NCBI RefSeq assembly: GCF_918697865.1
Contig: NZ_CAKKMV010000011.1
Location: forward strand, 62,001 to 126,000
Source of the DNA: Massilia sp. Bi118
Lineage (GTDB): Bacteria > Pseudomonadota > Gammaproteobacteria > Burkholderiales > Burkholderiaceae_D
Direction of reading: 5' to 3'
DNA length: 64,000 nucleotides
The notes under the pieces are model-generated. The model was not told where the DNA came from. It was given only the letters and a program-made list of their open reading frames with translations, and ran no database searches. Of this stretch, positions 9,017 through 17,555 are shown in pieces (position 1 is the first letter of the stretch; each line of letters starts with the position of its first letter). A program made the position numbers and the translations under genes.

Positions 9017-10243
9017 ACTTTTAAATTCCACCTGGCGCTTGAAGAACCACAGGCTCACCAGCATCAGCATGATCGGCACCAGGGTCAGGTAGAACGCGAA
9101 ATGGCCGTTGTAGCGGCCGAACACATAGCCCGTGATCAGGGATCCGGTGGTGCCGCCAAGCGCCGAGAAGATCACCAGCAGGCCTGTCATCGGCGCGTGC
9201 TGGTGGCGCGGCAGCGAAGACAGCATCACCGAATTGATGCCGGGGTAGATCGGCGCCATGAACAGCCCGATCATCGGGAACAGGAAAGCCGCAGCCGGCG
9301 CAGTCGACCAGCCGACGTTCGGATCGTGGGCGATGCCGCGCGCCAGCGGCAGCGCCAGCAGCACCGTCGCGCCCATCGCGAGCATGCAGCCGGCCAGCAC
9401 CGGGAACCAGTTCAGGCGGCGCATCACCACGCCGGCCGACAGGCGGCCCAGCGCCAGGCAGGCCGCGTAGATGCTGGTGACCTGCACACTCATCGCCGCC
9501 GGCAGCTTCAGGATTTCGTTGTTGAAGGTCGGCAGCCAGGTGCCGACGCTCTGCTCGACCAGCACGTACAGGAAGGCGGTGAGCACGAACACGCACACCA
9601 GCGGCCGCATGAACAGGCGCAGCATCTCCACGAAGTCGGAGGCGGGGCCGCGGCTGTGCGGCGGGGCGGCGGCGTGCTCGTCGAAGCGGGTGAACAGCAC
9701 CAGCAGGAAGGTCGCCGCGCACAGCCCGGACAGCAGCCAGTAGACGTTCAGCCAGCCGAGCGAAGCGGGATTGCTGGAGTCGATGAAGAAGCCGAAGATC
9801 CAGTAGGCGCTCAGCACCCCGACCATGAAGAAGCCTTCCAGCATATTGGTGATGCCTGCGTGCTGCTTCGGGTCCTGTGCCACCAGCCCGATCGACGAGT
9901 ACACCGACACCTTCACCAGCGCAAAGGCCACGCCCACGCACAGGAACAGCAGCTTGGCGGTGGCGAAACCCGGCAACATCGGCATCGCCAGGGTGGCGCA
10001 GGCGACGATGGCGAGCGCCGCCAGCATCGCCTTCTTGTAGCCGAAGCGCGGCAGGCTCGCTGCGACCAGAAAGGACACCGCGGCAATCGGCAGGTCCTTG
10101 AAGCCTTCGAGCACGCTGGCCGAGGTCTTGTCCACGCCATAGCTGTTGATGACCTGCAGGATCACCGTCCCCACGCTGTTGAGCAGGATGGCGAACACGA
10201 AGTAGATCAGGAAGAGTGCCAGCAGGATGCGGCGGTTGTTCAT
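8981..10243 (-). CDS. MFS sugar permease (glucoside locus)
   Basis: A 420-residue inner-membrane transporter with about twelve hydrophobic segments, starting MNNRRILLALFLIYFVFAIL. It is the last gene of the minus-strand series lacI, GH65, pgmB, MFS, so it probably imports the disaccharide that the GH65 enzyme phosphorolyses. The ATG at 10243 was preferred because GGAG lies seven bases upstream; an ATG five codons earlier overlaps this site. The last residues, roughly SVIPANAGIHAE, are encoded by a REP-like element, so the native C-terminus was probably extended when the repeat inserted. The substrate is inferred from neighbours only. Confidence 0.85.
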   Translation of the reverse strand: MNNRRILLALFLIYFVFAILLNSVGTVILQVINSYGVDKTSASVLEGFKDLPIAAVSFLVAASLPRFGYKKAMLAALAIVACATLAMPMLPGFATAKLLFLCVGVAFALVKVSVYSSIGLVAQDPKQHAGITNMLEGFFMVGVLSAYWIFGFFIDSSNPASLGWLNVYWLLSGLCAATFLLVLFTRFDEHAAAPPHSRGPASDFVEMLRLFMRPLVCVFVLTAFLYVLVEQSVGTWLPTFNNEILKLPAAMSVQVTSIYAACLALGRLSAGVVMRRLNWFPVLAGCMLAMGATVLLALPLARGIAHDPNVGWSTAPAAAFLFPMIGLFMAPIYPGINSVMLSSLPRHQHAPMTGLLVIFSALGGTTGSLITGYVFGRYNGHFAFYLTLVPIMLMLVSLWFFKRQVEFKSVIPANAGIHAE

Positions 10244-10261
10244 GGGTGTCTCCATCAAGTC

Positions 10262-10296
10262 GTCGTCGTACCCGCGCAGGCGGGTACCCAGGTTTT
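10262..10296. repeat. REP-like single hairpin (copy 4)
   Basis: A single unit with the arms TACCCGC and GCGGGTA sits between pgmB and the MFS gene, in the middle of the presumed operon. It could tune the relative expression of the two genes through mRNA processing or attenuation. Confidence 0.65.
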
Positions 10297-10309
10297 TATA
10301 GTGATGGTC

Positions 10310-10960
10310 TTACAGATAGTCGGCCAGCCTGAACCTGTCCATCGCCGGGATGTTGTAGTCGGCGCGCGCCAGCACCTGCGCATCGCCGACGCCGACCGCC
10401 GTCATCCCCGCATCCTTGATCGAGGCCACGCCGGCGGCCGCATCCTCCACGCCCAGGCAGTCGGCCGGCGCCACCCCGAGGTGGCTTGCCGCGGTCAGGA
10501 AGATTTCCGGATGCGGCTTGCTGTTGGCGATGGTCGCGGCATCGACCACGTCGTCGAAGCGGCCACGGATGCCGAGACGGTCCAGTACAGTAAAAGCGTT
10601 CTTGCTGACCGAGGCCAGGCCGATCTTCAGTCCGGCGGCCCTTGCCTCTTCCAGGGCGCGCAGGGCGCCTGGCAGCAGGTCTTCCGGCGTCATCGTCGCC
10701 ACCAGTTCCTGGTAATGGCGGTTCTTCGCATCGGCCAGCAGCAGCTTTTCCTGGTCCGTGAACGTGCGCGGGGCGCGCGCCAGGATCAGTGCCAGCGATC
10801 CCATGCGGTCGACGCCCTTCAAGTGTTCGTTGAAGGCTTCGTCGAAGGGCGCGCCGACCTCGTCGGCCAGGCGCTTCCAGGCCAGGTAGTGGAAGCGCGC
10901 GGTGTCGGTGATGACGCCGTCCAGGTCGAAGATCACTGCCTTGTATCGGTGCTGGTTCAT
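10310..10960 (-). CDS. pgmB: Beta-phosphoglucomutase
   Basis: A 216-residue HAD-superfamily enzyme that converts beta-D-glucose 1-phosphate to glucose 6-phosphate through a phospho-aspartate. The signature FDLDGVITDT places the nucleophile Asp12 and acid/base Asp14. The cap-domain segment NEHLKGVDR contains the substrate-binding region typical of beta-PGM. Later HAD motifs are LASVSKN (motif II), NSKPHPEIF (motif III) and GVEDAAAG (motif IV). Its ATG overlaps the stop of the upstream GH65 gene (ATGA), so it is translationally coupled. That coupling fits a phosphorylase making beta-glucose 1-phosphate. Confidence 0.95.
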   Translation of the reverse strand: MNQHRYKAVIFDLDGVITDTARFHYLAWKRLADEVGAPFDEAFNEHLKGVDRMGSLALILARAPRTFTDQEKLLLADAKNRHYQELVATMTPEDLLPGALRALEEARAAGLKIGLASVSKNAFTVLDRLGIRGRFDDVVDAATIANSKPHPEIFLTAASHLGVAPADCLGVEDAAAGVASIKDAGMTAVGVGDAQVLARADYNIPAMDRFRLADYL

Positions 10961-13308
10961 GCCTTGTCCTCCATGCGAAGCTCGGGTTGCTGCGGGGTGA
11001 GCGCGACCGCGCGGCCGCAATGCGAAAAGTGCAGCCGGTCGCCCTGCAGCAGGCGGTAGCTGGCGCCGCCGGCGCCGACCTCGACGCCCAGCAGCGCGCC
11101 GTGCACGTGCACCTTGAAGCGGTAGCCTTGCCACTGTTCCGGCAGCACCGGCGCGAAACGCAGGCCGGCGCCGTCGATGCGCATGCCGGCGAAGCCGTAG
11201 GCGACGCCCAGCCAGGTGCCGGCCATGGCGGCCGTATGCACGCCGTATTCGGTGTTGCCGTGGGTGTTGTCGAGGTCCAGGCGCGCCGTTTCCATGAAGT
11301 AGGCGTAGGCTTTGTCGCGGTAGCCGACCTCGCTCGCCACCATGCTGAAGATGCAGGACGAGAGCGAGGAATCGTGGGTGGTCACCCGCTCGTAGAAGTC
11401 GAAGTCGCGGCGCTTGTCCTCGAGCGTGAACTCGTCGGACAGCAGCAGCAGGGCCAGCACCACGTCGGCCTGCTTGCAGACCTGGTGGCGGTAGATCACC
11501 AGCGGGTGGTAGTGCAGCAGCAGCGGATAGTTTTCCTTGGGCGTGGCGGCGAAGTCCCAGGGCTTTTTCGACAGGAAGCTGTCGTCCTGCTCGTGGATGC
11601 CGAGCGTTTCGTCGTAGGGCAGCCGCATCGCGCCGCTGGCCGCGCGCCAGGCCGCGATCTCGCCCTCCTCCAGTCCGATCGCCTGGGCCACGCGCGCATA
11701 GTCCTGCGGGCGCTCGGCGCGCAGGCGCTCGGCCACATCGGCCGCGAAGGTCATGTGCATGCGCGCCATCGCATTGGTGTAGTAATTGTTGTTGACGATG
11801 GCCGTGTACTCGTCCGGTCCGGTCACCGCATTGATGCAGAAGCGCTGCTGGCGGTCGTAGCTGCCGATGCCCGTCCAGATGCGCGCCGTATCGAGCACGA
11901 TCTCGGCGCCCTGCTCGGCCAGAAAGTCGAAGTCGCCTGTGGCGAGCAGGTAAAGGCGGATCGAGTAGGCGATGTCGGCGTTGATGTGATACTGCGCGCT
12001 GCCGGCCGGGAAGTAGGCCGAGCATTCTTCGCCGGCGATGGTGCGCCATGGGTAGAGTGCGCCGCGCTCATGCCCCATCTGGCGCGCCCGCACGCGCGCC
12101 TTGGGCAGGATCGTGTAGCGGTACTGCAGCAGCGCGCGCGCGATCTCGGGCTTCGCGAACAACAGGAAGGGGAACACATAGATCTCGGTGTCCCAGAAAT
12201 AATGCCCCTCGTAGCCCTCGCCCGTCACGCCCTTGGCGGCGATGTTGGTGCGGCCGTCGCGGCCCACCGATTGCAGCAGGTGGAACTGGTTGAAGCGCAC
12301 GCCCTGCTGGAGGGCGTCGTCGCCGTCGATGCCGACGTCGGCCTGGTCCCAGAATTCGGCCAGCCAGGCGGCCTGCTCGGCGGCGAGCGCCTCGAAGCCG
12401 GCTTGCGCGGCGCCCGCCAGCGCGGCGCGTGCGTGCGGGCCGACCGCATCTTCCGCCATGTCGCGCGAGGTCGCGTAGGCGATGAACTTGTGCAGCACCA
12501 CGGTTTGTCCCTGGGCGGCGTCGATCTCGAACGCGTGGCCCTGCTCCAGCGCCTCCACCTGCGCGGTAGCGCTTACGCAGGACTCGGTGGCGCTGGCCAG
12601 CAGGAAGCCGCTGTGGCGGGTGCGCTGCAGGACCAGCACGCCATGCTGCGCGCCGCGCACCCAACTGTCCCTCCCTGCCGGCTGCAGGCTGGGGCCGGTG
12701 ATGGCCGAGCCCACGCGCGGATCGTCGCCGGCCTGGAGGTTGCTGACCTGGCTGTCGATGTCGGCAAGCAGGCGCAGACGGCCCGAAAAATTCAGGGGCG
12801 TGACCGCGTATTCGACGGCGGCGACATGCTTGCGCGCGAAGCACACCAGGCGCCGGCTGACGATGCGCAGCTGCTTGCCGCTGCTTGACTCCCAGTCGAC
12901 GCTGCGGGTCAGCAGGCCGGTGCGGAAATCCAGCACACGCTCCCAGGCCAGCACCCTGCCGCGCTCCAGCCCGAAGACTTCGCCATCGGCTTCGACGCCC
13001 ACCCGCTTGGCGTTCGGCACATTCAGCATGAACTCGTTGGTGCGCGCCAGGCCGTAGGCGTTCTCGGGATAGACGATCGGCTCGGAGTCGTAGAAGCCGT
13101 TCAGGTAAGTGCCTTCCAGTGTCTGTCCCTTGGGCGCGGCGCTGCCTTCCTCGGGCGTGCCGCGCATGCCGATGTAGCCGTTCCCCAGCGTGAACAGGGT
13201 CTCGCGCAGGAAGCGCGCATCGGGATCGAGGCTGCGCTCGCGGATGCACCAGGGCTCGGCTTCGATGCCGGGCCCGGCTCCAATGTTATCGATATCATTT
13301 GTAGGCAT
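10957..13308 (-). CDS. GH65 family disaccharide phosphorylase (maltose/trehalose/kojibiose type)
   Basis: A 783-residue cytosolic enzyme. GH65 phosphorylases cleave alpha-glucosides with phosphate, inverting to beta-glucose 1-phosphate plus a sugar. Family marks are ETLFTLGNGYIGMRG at the N-terminus, the FWDTE block (371-375) in the (alpha/alpha)6 barrel, and VTGPDEYTA with the general acid Glu500. The glycosidic linkage (maltose, trehalose, kojibiose or nigerose) cannot be decided from these motifs; the GEECSAYFPAGSAQYHINADI-like segment is shared by several specificities. No strong ribosome-binding site precedes the ATG. An operator-like palindrome lies within codons 4-8. It is coupled to pgmB downstream, and lacI is 36 bases upstream on the same strand. 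Confidence 0.92.
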   Translation of the reverse strand: MPTNDIDNIGAGPGIEAEPWCIRERSLDPDARFLRETLFTLGNGYIGMRGTPEEGSAAPKGQTLEGTYLNGFYDSEPIVYPENAYGLARTNEFMLNVPNAKRVGVEADGEVFGLERGRVLAWERVLDFRTGLLTRSVDWESSSGKQLRIVSRRLVCFARKHVAAVEYAVTPLNFSGRLRLLADIDSQVSNLQAGDDPRVGSAITGPSLQPAGRDSWVRGAQHGVLVLQRTRHSGFLLASATESCVSATAQVEALEQGHAFEIDAAQGQTVVLHKFIAYATSRDMAEDAVGPHARAALAGAAQAGFEALAAEQAAWLAEFWDQADVGIDGDDALQQGVRFNQFHLLQSVGRDGRTNIAAKGVTGEGYEGHYFWDTEIYVFPFLLFAKPEIARALLQYRYTILPKARVRARQMGHERGALYPWRTIAGEECSAYFPAGSAQYHINADIAYSIRLYLLATGDFDFLAEQGAEIVLDTARIWTGIGSYDRQQRFCINAVTGPDEYTAIVNNNYYTNAMARMHMTFAADVAERLRAERPQDYARVAQAIGLEEGEIAAWRAASGAMRLPYDETLGIHEQDDSFLSKKPWDFAATPKENYPLLLHYHPLVIYRHQVCKQADVVLALLLLSDEFTLEDKRRDFDFYERVTTHDSSLSSCIFSMVASEVGYRDKAYAYFMETARLDLDNTHGNTEYGVHTAAMAGTWLGVAYGFAGMRIDGAGLRFAPVLPEQWQGYRFKVHVHGALLGVEVGAGGASYRLLQGDRLHFSHCGRAVALTPQQPELRMEDKA
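13284..13297. promoter_or_regulatory. Operator-like palindrome inside the GH65 5' end
   Basis: TGTTATCGATATCA, whose complement TGATATCGATAACA differs by one base from the two sites upstream of the TonB receptor. It lies just inside the GH65 coding start, where a bound LacI-type repressor could block elongation or initiation from a nearby promoter. Confidence 0.6.
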
Positions 13309-13344
13309 GCTGGTTTGCTCTGGCTTTGCGTCGATTGGATTGAT

Positions 13345-14370
13345 TCAGGTATGCCGCACGATCAGCGTCGTGGGCAGCATTTCGGACTGGGCAGGCTGGC
13401 CTTCGATCATGGCCAGCATTTTTTTCGCGAGCAGCACGCCGCCGTCGCGCAGGTATTGGTGGACGCTCGTAAGCGGCGGCACGAAGCTGGCCGCACCCGG
13501 CGTATCGTCGTAGCCGATGACGGAAATATCGTCCGGCACCCGTAGTCCGGCTTCGGTCAGGGCGCGGATCGCGCCCATGGCCAGCAGATCGCTGGCGGCA
13601 AACAGGCCGTCGCAGTTGTGGCCGGCCTTCTTCTTCAGCAGCGCATTCACACAGTCGAAGCCGGCCTCGAAGGTGAAAGCCTTGGGGCGCAGGATGTGCA
13701 CGGTGGCGCGGCCGGACAGGGCGTCGATGAAGCCGGCGCAGCGTTCCTGCACCTCGGCGTGGTCGACGTCGCCCACGAAGATCAGCTTGCGCCGGCCCTG
13801 CTCCAGGAAGCGTTCGGCCACGCTGGCCCCACCCTTGCGGTTGTCGCTGCCGACGACCACATAGCTGGACTCCGGTTCCGGCGCGCCCCACACGACCAGG
13901 GGCATGCTGGTCTGCTGCAGCGCGCGCACCGCCTCGCCATGCGAGCCCTGGCCCAGCAGGATCAGGCCGTCGGCGCCCTGTACCGGCGCGGTGTCCAGCA
14001 ACTGGCGCGAGGTCAGCACCACGCTGTAGCCGGCGGTCGTCAGTTCCTGGGTGATGCCGCCCAGGAGCTCCAGCGGATAAGGATCGGACATGGGCCGGCC
14101 TTTCACCGGCGTCATCTCGACCACCACCGCCACCGAATACGAGCGGCGCATGCGCAGGTTGCGCGCGCTGATGTTGAAGCGGTAGCCCTGCTCGGCGGCG
14201 ATCCGGCGGATCTTCTCGCGCGTCTGCTCGGTCACCAGCGGACTGTCGCGCAGCGCACGGGACACGGTGATCGTGGAGACGCCGGCGACACGCGCCACAT
14301 CCTCCATCGTGACCGCGGAGTCGCTTGCAGGACGCGGTGCCGTGACCGCTGTTTTTTTCGCTTGCGCCAT
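13345..14370 (-). CDS. LacI-family transcriptional regulator of the glucoside locus
   Basis: A 341-residue regulator. A short basic N-terminal extension precedes the LacI helix-turn-helix (TMEDVARVAGVSTITVSRALRD, about residues 21-42) and the hinge region (FNISARNLRMRRSYSVAVVV). A periplasmic-binding-like sugar domain follows (for example DGLFAASDLLAMGAI and VIGYDDTPGAASFVPPLTSV). It is divergent from the TonB receptor and upstream of GH65-pgmB-MFS on its own strand. The shared TGACATCGATAACA-type sites in both promoter zones are the likely operators. The effector is unknown but is presumably the transported disaccharide or a product. Confidence 0.93.
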   Translation of the reverse strand: MAQAKKTAVTAPRPASDSAVTMEDVARVAGVSTITVSRALRDSPLVTEQTREKIRRIAAEQGYRFNISARNLRMRRSYSVAVVVEMTPVKGRPMSDPYPLELLGGITQELTTAGYSVVLTSRQLLDTAPVQGADGLILLGQGSHGEAVRALQQTSMPLVVWGAPEPESSYVVVGSDNRKGGASVAERFLEQGRRKLIFVGDVDHAEVQERCAGFIDALSGRATVHILRPKAFTFEAGFDCVNALLKKKAGHNCDGLFAASDLLAMGAIRALTEAGLRVPDDISVIGYDDTPGAASFVPPLTSVHQYLRDGGVLLAKKMLAMIEGQPAQSEMLPTTLIVRHT

Positions 14371-14428
14371 GAGAACGTGAGTGATCGAAGAATGCCTGAG
14401 CCGGGACGCATTATGACAGATTTCTTTG

Positions 14429-14442
14429 CTTTGTCGACAAAG
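14429..14442. promoter_or_regulatory. Perfect 14-bp palindrome in the lacI/TonB-receptor divergent region
   Basis: CTTTGTCGACAAAG lies next to the two LacI-type sites but has a different sequence. It could be a second regulator site or a promoter element. Nothing ties it to a named protein. Confidence 0.35.
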
Positions 14443-14444
14443 AA

Positions 14445-14479
14445 TGACATCGATAACAATTTCGTTGACATCGATAACA
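14445..14479. promoter_or_regulatory. Tandem LacI-type operators
   Basis: Two identical copies of TGACATCGATAACA, at 14445-14458 and 14466-14479, are spaced 21 bases apart, two helical turns, so they face the same side of the helix. The core ATCGAT with flanking TGxxA/TxxCA is the kind of palindrome bound by LacI-family proteins. They lie between lacI and the TonB receptor gene. Confidence 0.7.
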
Positions 14480-14561
14480 TTCTTTGTTTCAATGCAAACA
14501 AACGGGGAGGAGACGCCCCGTCAGCAGCCGGATCCCCATCCCAAAAAGAGAGCTCAACAAC

Positions 14562-17036
14562 ATGAAAAACCCAGTCCCGTTCCCGGCCCCGCAATTGTCC
14601 GCGGTCGCCCTCGCCGTGCTTGCCCTGGTTGCACAGTCGCAGGCCATGGCCCAGGAATCCTCTCCCCTGCCTGCCCAGGACAGCACGCAGAAAGAAATCC
14701 AGCAGGTCGTCGTGACCGGCACGGCCTCCGCACGCGGCACCCGCAAGATCGACACCAGCTTCTCCATCACCGCCGCCACCGAGGAACAGCTCAAGATGGC
14801 GTCGCCGAGCAGCACCGCGGACGTGCTGAAGATCGTGCCGGGCGTGTATGCCGAGTCCACCGGCGGCCAGTCGGGCGCCAACATCGAGGTGCGCGGCTTC
14901 CCCTCGGGCAGCGATTCGCCCTTCGTGTCGGTGCAGATGAATGGCGACCCGGTCTATCCGGTGCCGGTGCTGTCCTTCTTCGAGGGCTCGTCGGCGTTCC
15001 GCCTGGACGATACGATCGAGCGCGTCGAAGTGCTGCGCGGCGGCCCGAGTACCATCTACTCGGTTGGCCAGCCCGGCGCCACCATGAACTTCATCATGAA
15101 GAAAGGCGGCGACACCGCGGAAGGCAACCTGCGCTTCACCACCGGCACCGGCAATCTGCGCCGCGTCGACGGCGTCTACAGCGGCAAGATCGCCGACGGC
15201 TGGTACGGCATGATCGGCGGCTTCTACCGCACCACCAATGGTGTGCGCGACGCCGGCTTCCCGGCCGACGACGGCGGCCAGCTGTCGGCTTCCCTGACCC
15301 GCAAGCTGGATCAGGGCGAGCTGACGGTGTACGCCCGCTCGACCTCCGACAAGAACGCCTTTTACACGGGCGTGCCGCTGATCTCGTCGAACAACGGCCA
15401 CACGATCTCGTCCTTCCCGGGCTTCGATCCGCTGACCGGCACCCTGATGAGCAACGAGATGCGCAACTTCACGGTCGAAGCCGGTCCCGGCAAGACCCTG
15501 AATTACGACCTGGGCAACGGCCGCGGCCTGAACTCGAACCTGATCGGCGCCGATTTCCAGCAAAAGCTGAACGGCTGGGACGTGTCGAACAAGCTGAACT
15601 ACTTCAGCGGCGACCTGAATACGGTCGCCATGTTCACCGGTAATAATCCGCTGACGGCGGCCGACTACCTGGCCCAGGCCATCGCGTCGAACAACGGCAA
15701 CGCGGCGACCCTGGCGGCGGCCGGCGGCGTGGCCGCAACCGGCGGCGCGATCACCTATACGACCGGCGGCGCGGCAGTCGCTCCCGGCCAGCAGGTGGTA
15801 CAGGCCGGCCTGTGGGCGGTCGAGAAGAAGCTGCGCTCCTTCACCGACGAGTTCCGCGTGTCGAAGGACATCGGCTACAACAACACCCTGACCGTCGGCG
15901 CCTACGTCGCCAACTACTCCTCGCACGACGTCTGGTACCTCGGCAACAGCCACCTGATGACGGCGACCCCGAACGCCAGCCTGATCAACGTGAAGCTGAA
16001 CAACGGCGTGGTGGTGTCCAACAACGGCACCGACGGCAATGTGTTCTACGCGCCGATCGCGTCCTACAGCGGCGACAATACGGCCGTCTTCGTGGCCGAC
16101 GAGTGGCGCATCAACGACCGCATCAAGGTCGATGCCGGCATGCGCCACGAACGCCAGCGCATCTCGGGCTCGATCTCGAACCTGGCCTCCGGCGACACCG
16201 ACAACAATCCGCTGACCGTGTACAACAACGGCACCTCGCAGCCGAACGGCAGCTATACCGGCCTGTCGCGCTCGGATTCGGCCAACTCGTTCACGGTGGG
16301 CGGCCTGTACAAGCTGACCCGTAATGCGAGCGTGTTCGTGCGCGCCAACCAGGGCCACACCTTCGTCTACTTCGACGACCTGCGCAACGCCGGCACCCAG
16401 GACGTGGTCAACGACCGCAACCGCGTGCCGAACCCGAAAGTGACCCAGTACGAAGTCGGCTTCAAGACCGCGACGCCGCTGTACAGCGCCTACGTGAACG
16501 CCTTCTTCACCGACTTCACCGGCATCTCCTTCCAGCAGATCACGACCACCGATGTGCTGTACTCGGTCAGCGGCTCGAAGGGCAAGGGCGTGGAATTCGA
16601 ACTGGCGGTGCGCCCGCTGGCCGGCCTGCAGCTGCAGCTGACCGGCGACTGGCAGGATTCGGAATACAAGGACAACCCGGCCATCAACGGCAATGCGGTG
16701 CAGCGCCAGCCGAAGTTCCAGTACCGCTTCTCGCCGAGCTACCGGATCCCGGTGGGCGACATGGCGTTCAAGCTGTACGGCACCTACTCGCACATCGGCA
16801 GCCGTTGGGCGGACCAGGCCAACACCCAGTACCTGCCGGCCTATAACATGCTGGACCTGGGCGTACTGGCGGAGCTGTCCGACAAGCTGGAACTGCGCCT
16901 GAGCGGCACCAACGTCAACAACGCGCTCGGCCTGACCGAGGGAAATTCTCGCCTGGTCGGCGCCAGCACCGGGCCGATCAACGCGCGCCCGATCTTTGGC
17001 CGCACCTGGGAAGCCTCGCTGAACTACCGCTTCTGA
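14562..17036 (+). CDS. TonB-dependent receptor (alpha-glucoside uptake candidate)
   Basis: An 824-residue outer-membrane transporter. It has a signal peptide ending near SQAMAQ, a TonB-box-like stretch ([14 protein letters not shown]), and a plug domain with [23 protein letters not shown] and the [25 protein letters not shown] hallmark split over the plug. A long beta-barrel ends in the aromatic residue of LNYRF. The ATG at 14562 fits the signal peptide; a longer frame upstream is not signal-like. It is divergent from lacI and preceded by two operator-like sites, so it probably imports the alpha-glucan or oligosaccharide handled by the GH65 locus. A strong terminator follows. Confidence 0.9.
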   Translation: MKNPVPFPAPQLSAVALAVLALVAQSQAMAQESSPLPAQDSTQKEIQQVVVTGTASARGTRKIDTSFSITAATEEQLKMASPSSTADVLKIVPGVYAESTGGQSGANIEVRGFPSGSDSPFVSVQMNGDPVYPVPVLSFFEGSSAFRLDDTIERVEVLRGGPSTIYSVGQPGATMNFIMKKGGDTAEGNLRFTTGTGNLRRVDGVYSGKIADGWYGMIGGFYRTTNGVRDAGFPADDGGQLSASLTRKLDQGELTVYARSTSDKNAFYTGVPLISSNNGHTISSFPGFDPLTGTLMSNEMRNFTVEAGPGKTLNYDLGNGRGLNSNLIGADFQQKLNGWDVSNKLNYFSGDLNTVAMFTGNNPLTAADYLAQAIASNNGNAATLAAAGGVAATGGAITYTTGGAAVAPGQQVVQAGLWAVEKKLRSFTDEFRVSKDIGYNNTLTVGAYVANYSSHDVWYLGNSHLMTATPNASLINVKLNNGVVVSNNGTDGNVFYAPIASYSGDNTAVFVADEWRINDRIKVDAGMRHERQRISGSISNLASGDTDNNPLTVYNNGTSQPNGSYTGLSRSDSANSFTVGGLYKLTRNASVFVRANQGHTFVYFDDLRNAGTQDVVNDRNRVPNPKVTQYEVGFKTATPLYSAYVNAFFTDFTGISFQQITTTDVLYSVSGSKGKGVEFELAVRPLAGLQLQLTGDWQDSEYKDNPAINGNAVQRQPKFQYRFSPSYRIPVGDMAFKLYGTYSHIGSRWADQANTQYLPAYNMLDLGVLAELSDKLELRLSGTNVNNALGLTEGNSRLVGASTGPINARPIFGRTWEASLNYRF

Positions 17037-17069
17037 GCGCTTTACCGTTTCACTGCGTTGTCACCTCTT

Positions 17070-17095
17070 GGCGGACCTGCGGGTCCGCCTTTTTT
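17070..17095 (+). terminator. Rho-independent terminator after the TonB receptor
   Basis: The stem GGCGGACC / GGTCCGCC with loop TGCG is followed by six T residues. It sits 34 bases after the receptor stop codon and at the convergent end of the MarR-family gene. Confidence 0.85.
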
Positions 17096-17534
17096 ATGCC
17101 AGCTTCCCACGCAATGTCTCGAGCAGGCCCTTGAGGGCAAGCAGGTCGCCCGGCGCGCAGGCGGCCGCGCACATTACCCCTTCCTGGACCGCCGCGGCCT
17201 CCTTGCGCAGCGCGCGCCCGGCCTCGGTCAGGCTGACCACCACCTGGCGCTCGTCCTGCGTGGAACGGGCCCGGGCCACCAGGCCGGCGCTTTCGAGACG
17301 CTTGAGCAGGGGGGTCAGGGTCGCGGAATCGAGGAACAGGCGGGCGCCGATATCGGACACGGTCACGCCCTCGCGCTCCCACAGCACCAGCATCACCAGG
17401 TACTGCGGATAGGTCAGGTCCAGCTTGCGCAGCAGCTTGCGGTACAGCTTGTTCATCGCCAGCCCTGTCGAGTACAGCGCGAAGCACAGCTGGTCGTCCA
17501 GCAAGGGGGTCGGGTTCGGTTCGTTCGATTCCAT
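17094..17534 (-). CDS. ohrR: OhrR-like MarR-family organic hydroperoxide sensor
   Basis: A 146-residue winged-helix repressor. The N-terminus [21 protein letters not shown] contains the reactive cysteine (Cys17) at the position where OhrR senses organic peroxides. [14 protein letters not shown] and the DNA-binding part [19 protein letters not shown] plus the wing [13 protein letters not shown] are all close to the OhrR pattern. No additional C-terminal cysteine pair typical of 2-Cys OhrR was identified with confidence, although a CAAAC stretch occurs late in the protein. The usual partner gene ohr is not next to it: the flanking genes are a TonB receptor and a diguanylate cyclase. Confidence 0.85.
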   Translation of the reverse strand: MESNEPNPTPLLDDQLCFALYSTGLAMNKLYRKLLRKLDLTYPQYLVMLVLWEREGVTVSDIGARLFLDSATLTPLLKRLESAGLVARARSTQDERQVVVSLTEAGRALRKEAAAVQEGVMCAAACAPGDLLALKGLLETLRGKLA

Positions 17535-17555
17535 GCAGCGATGTTAGATCGCGCG

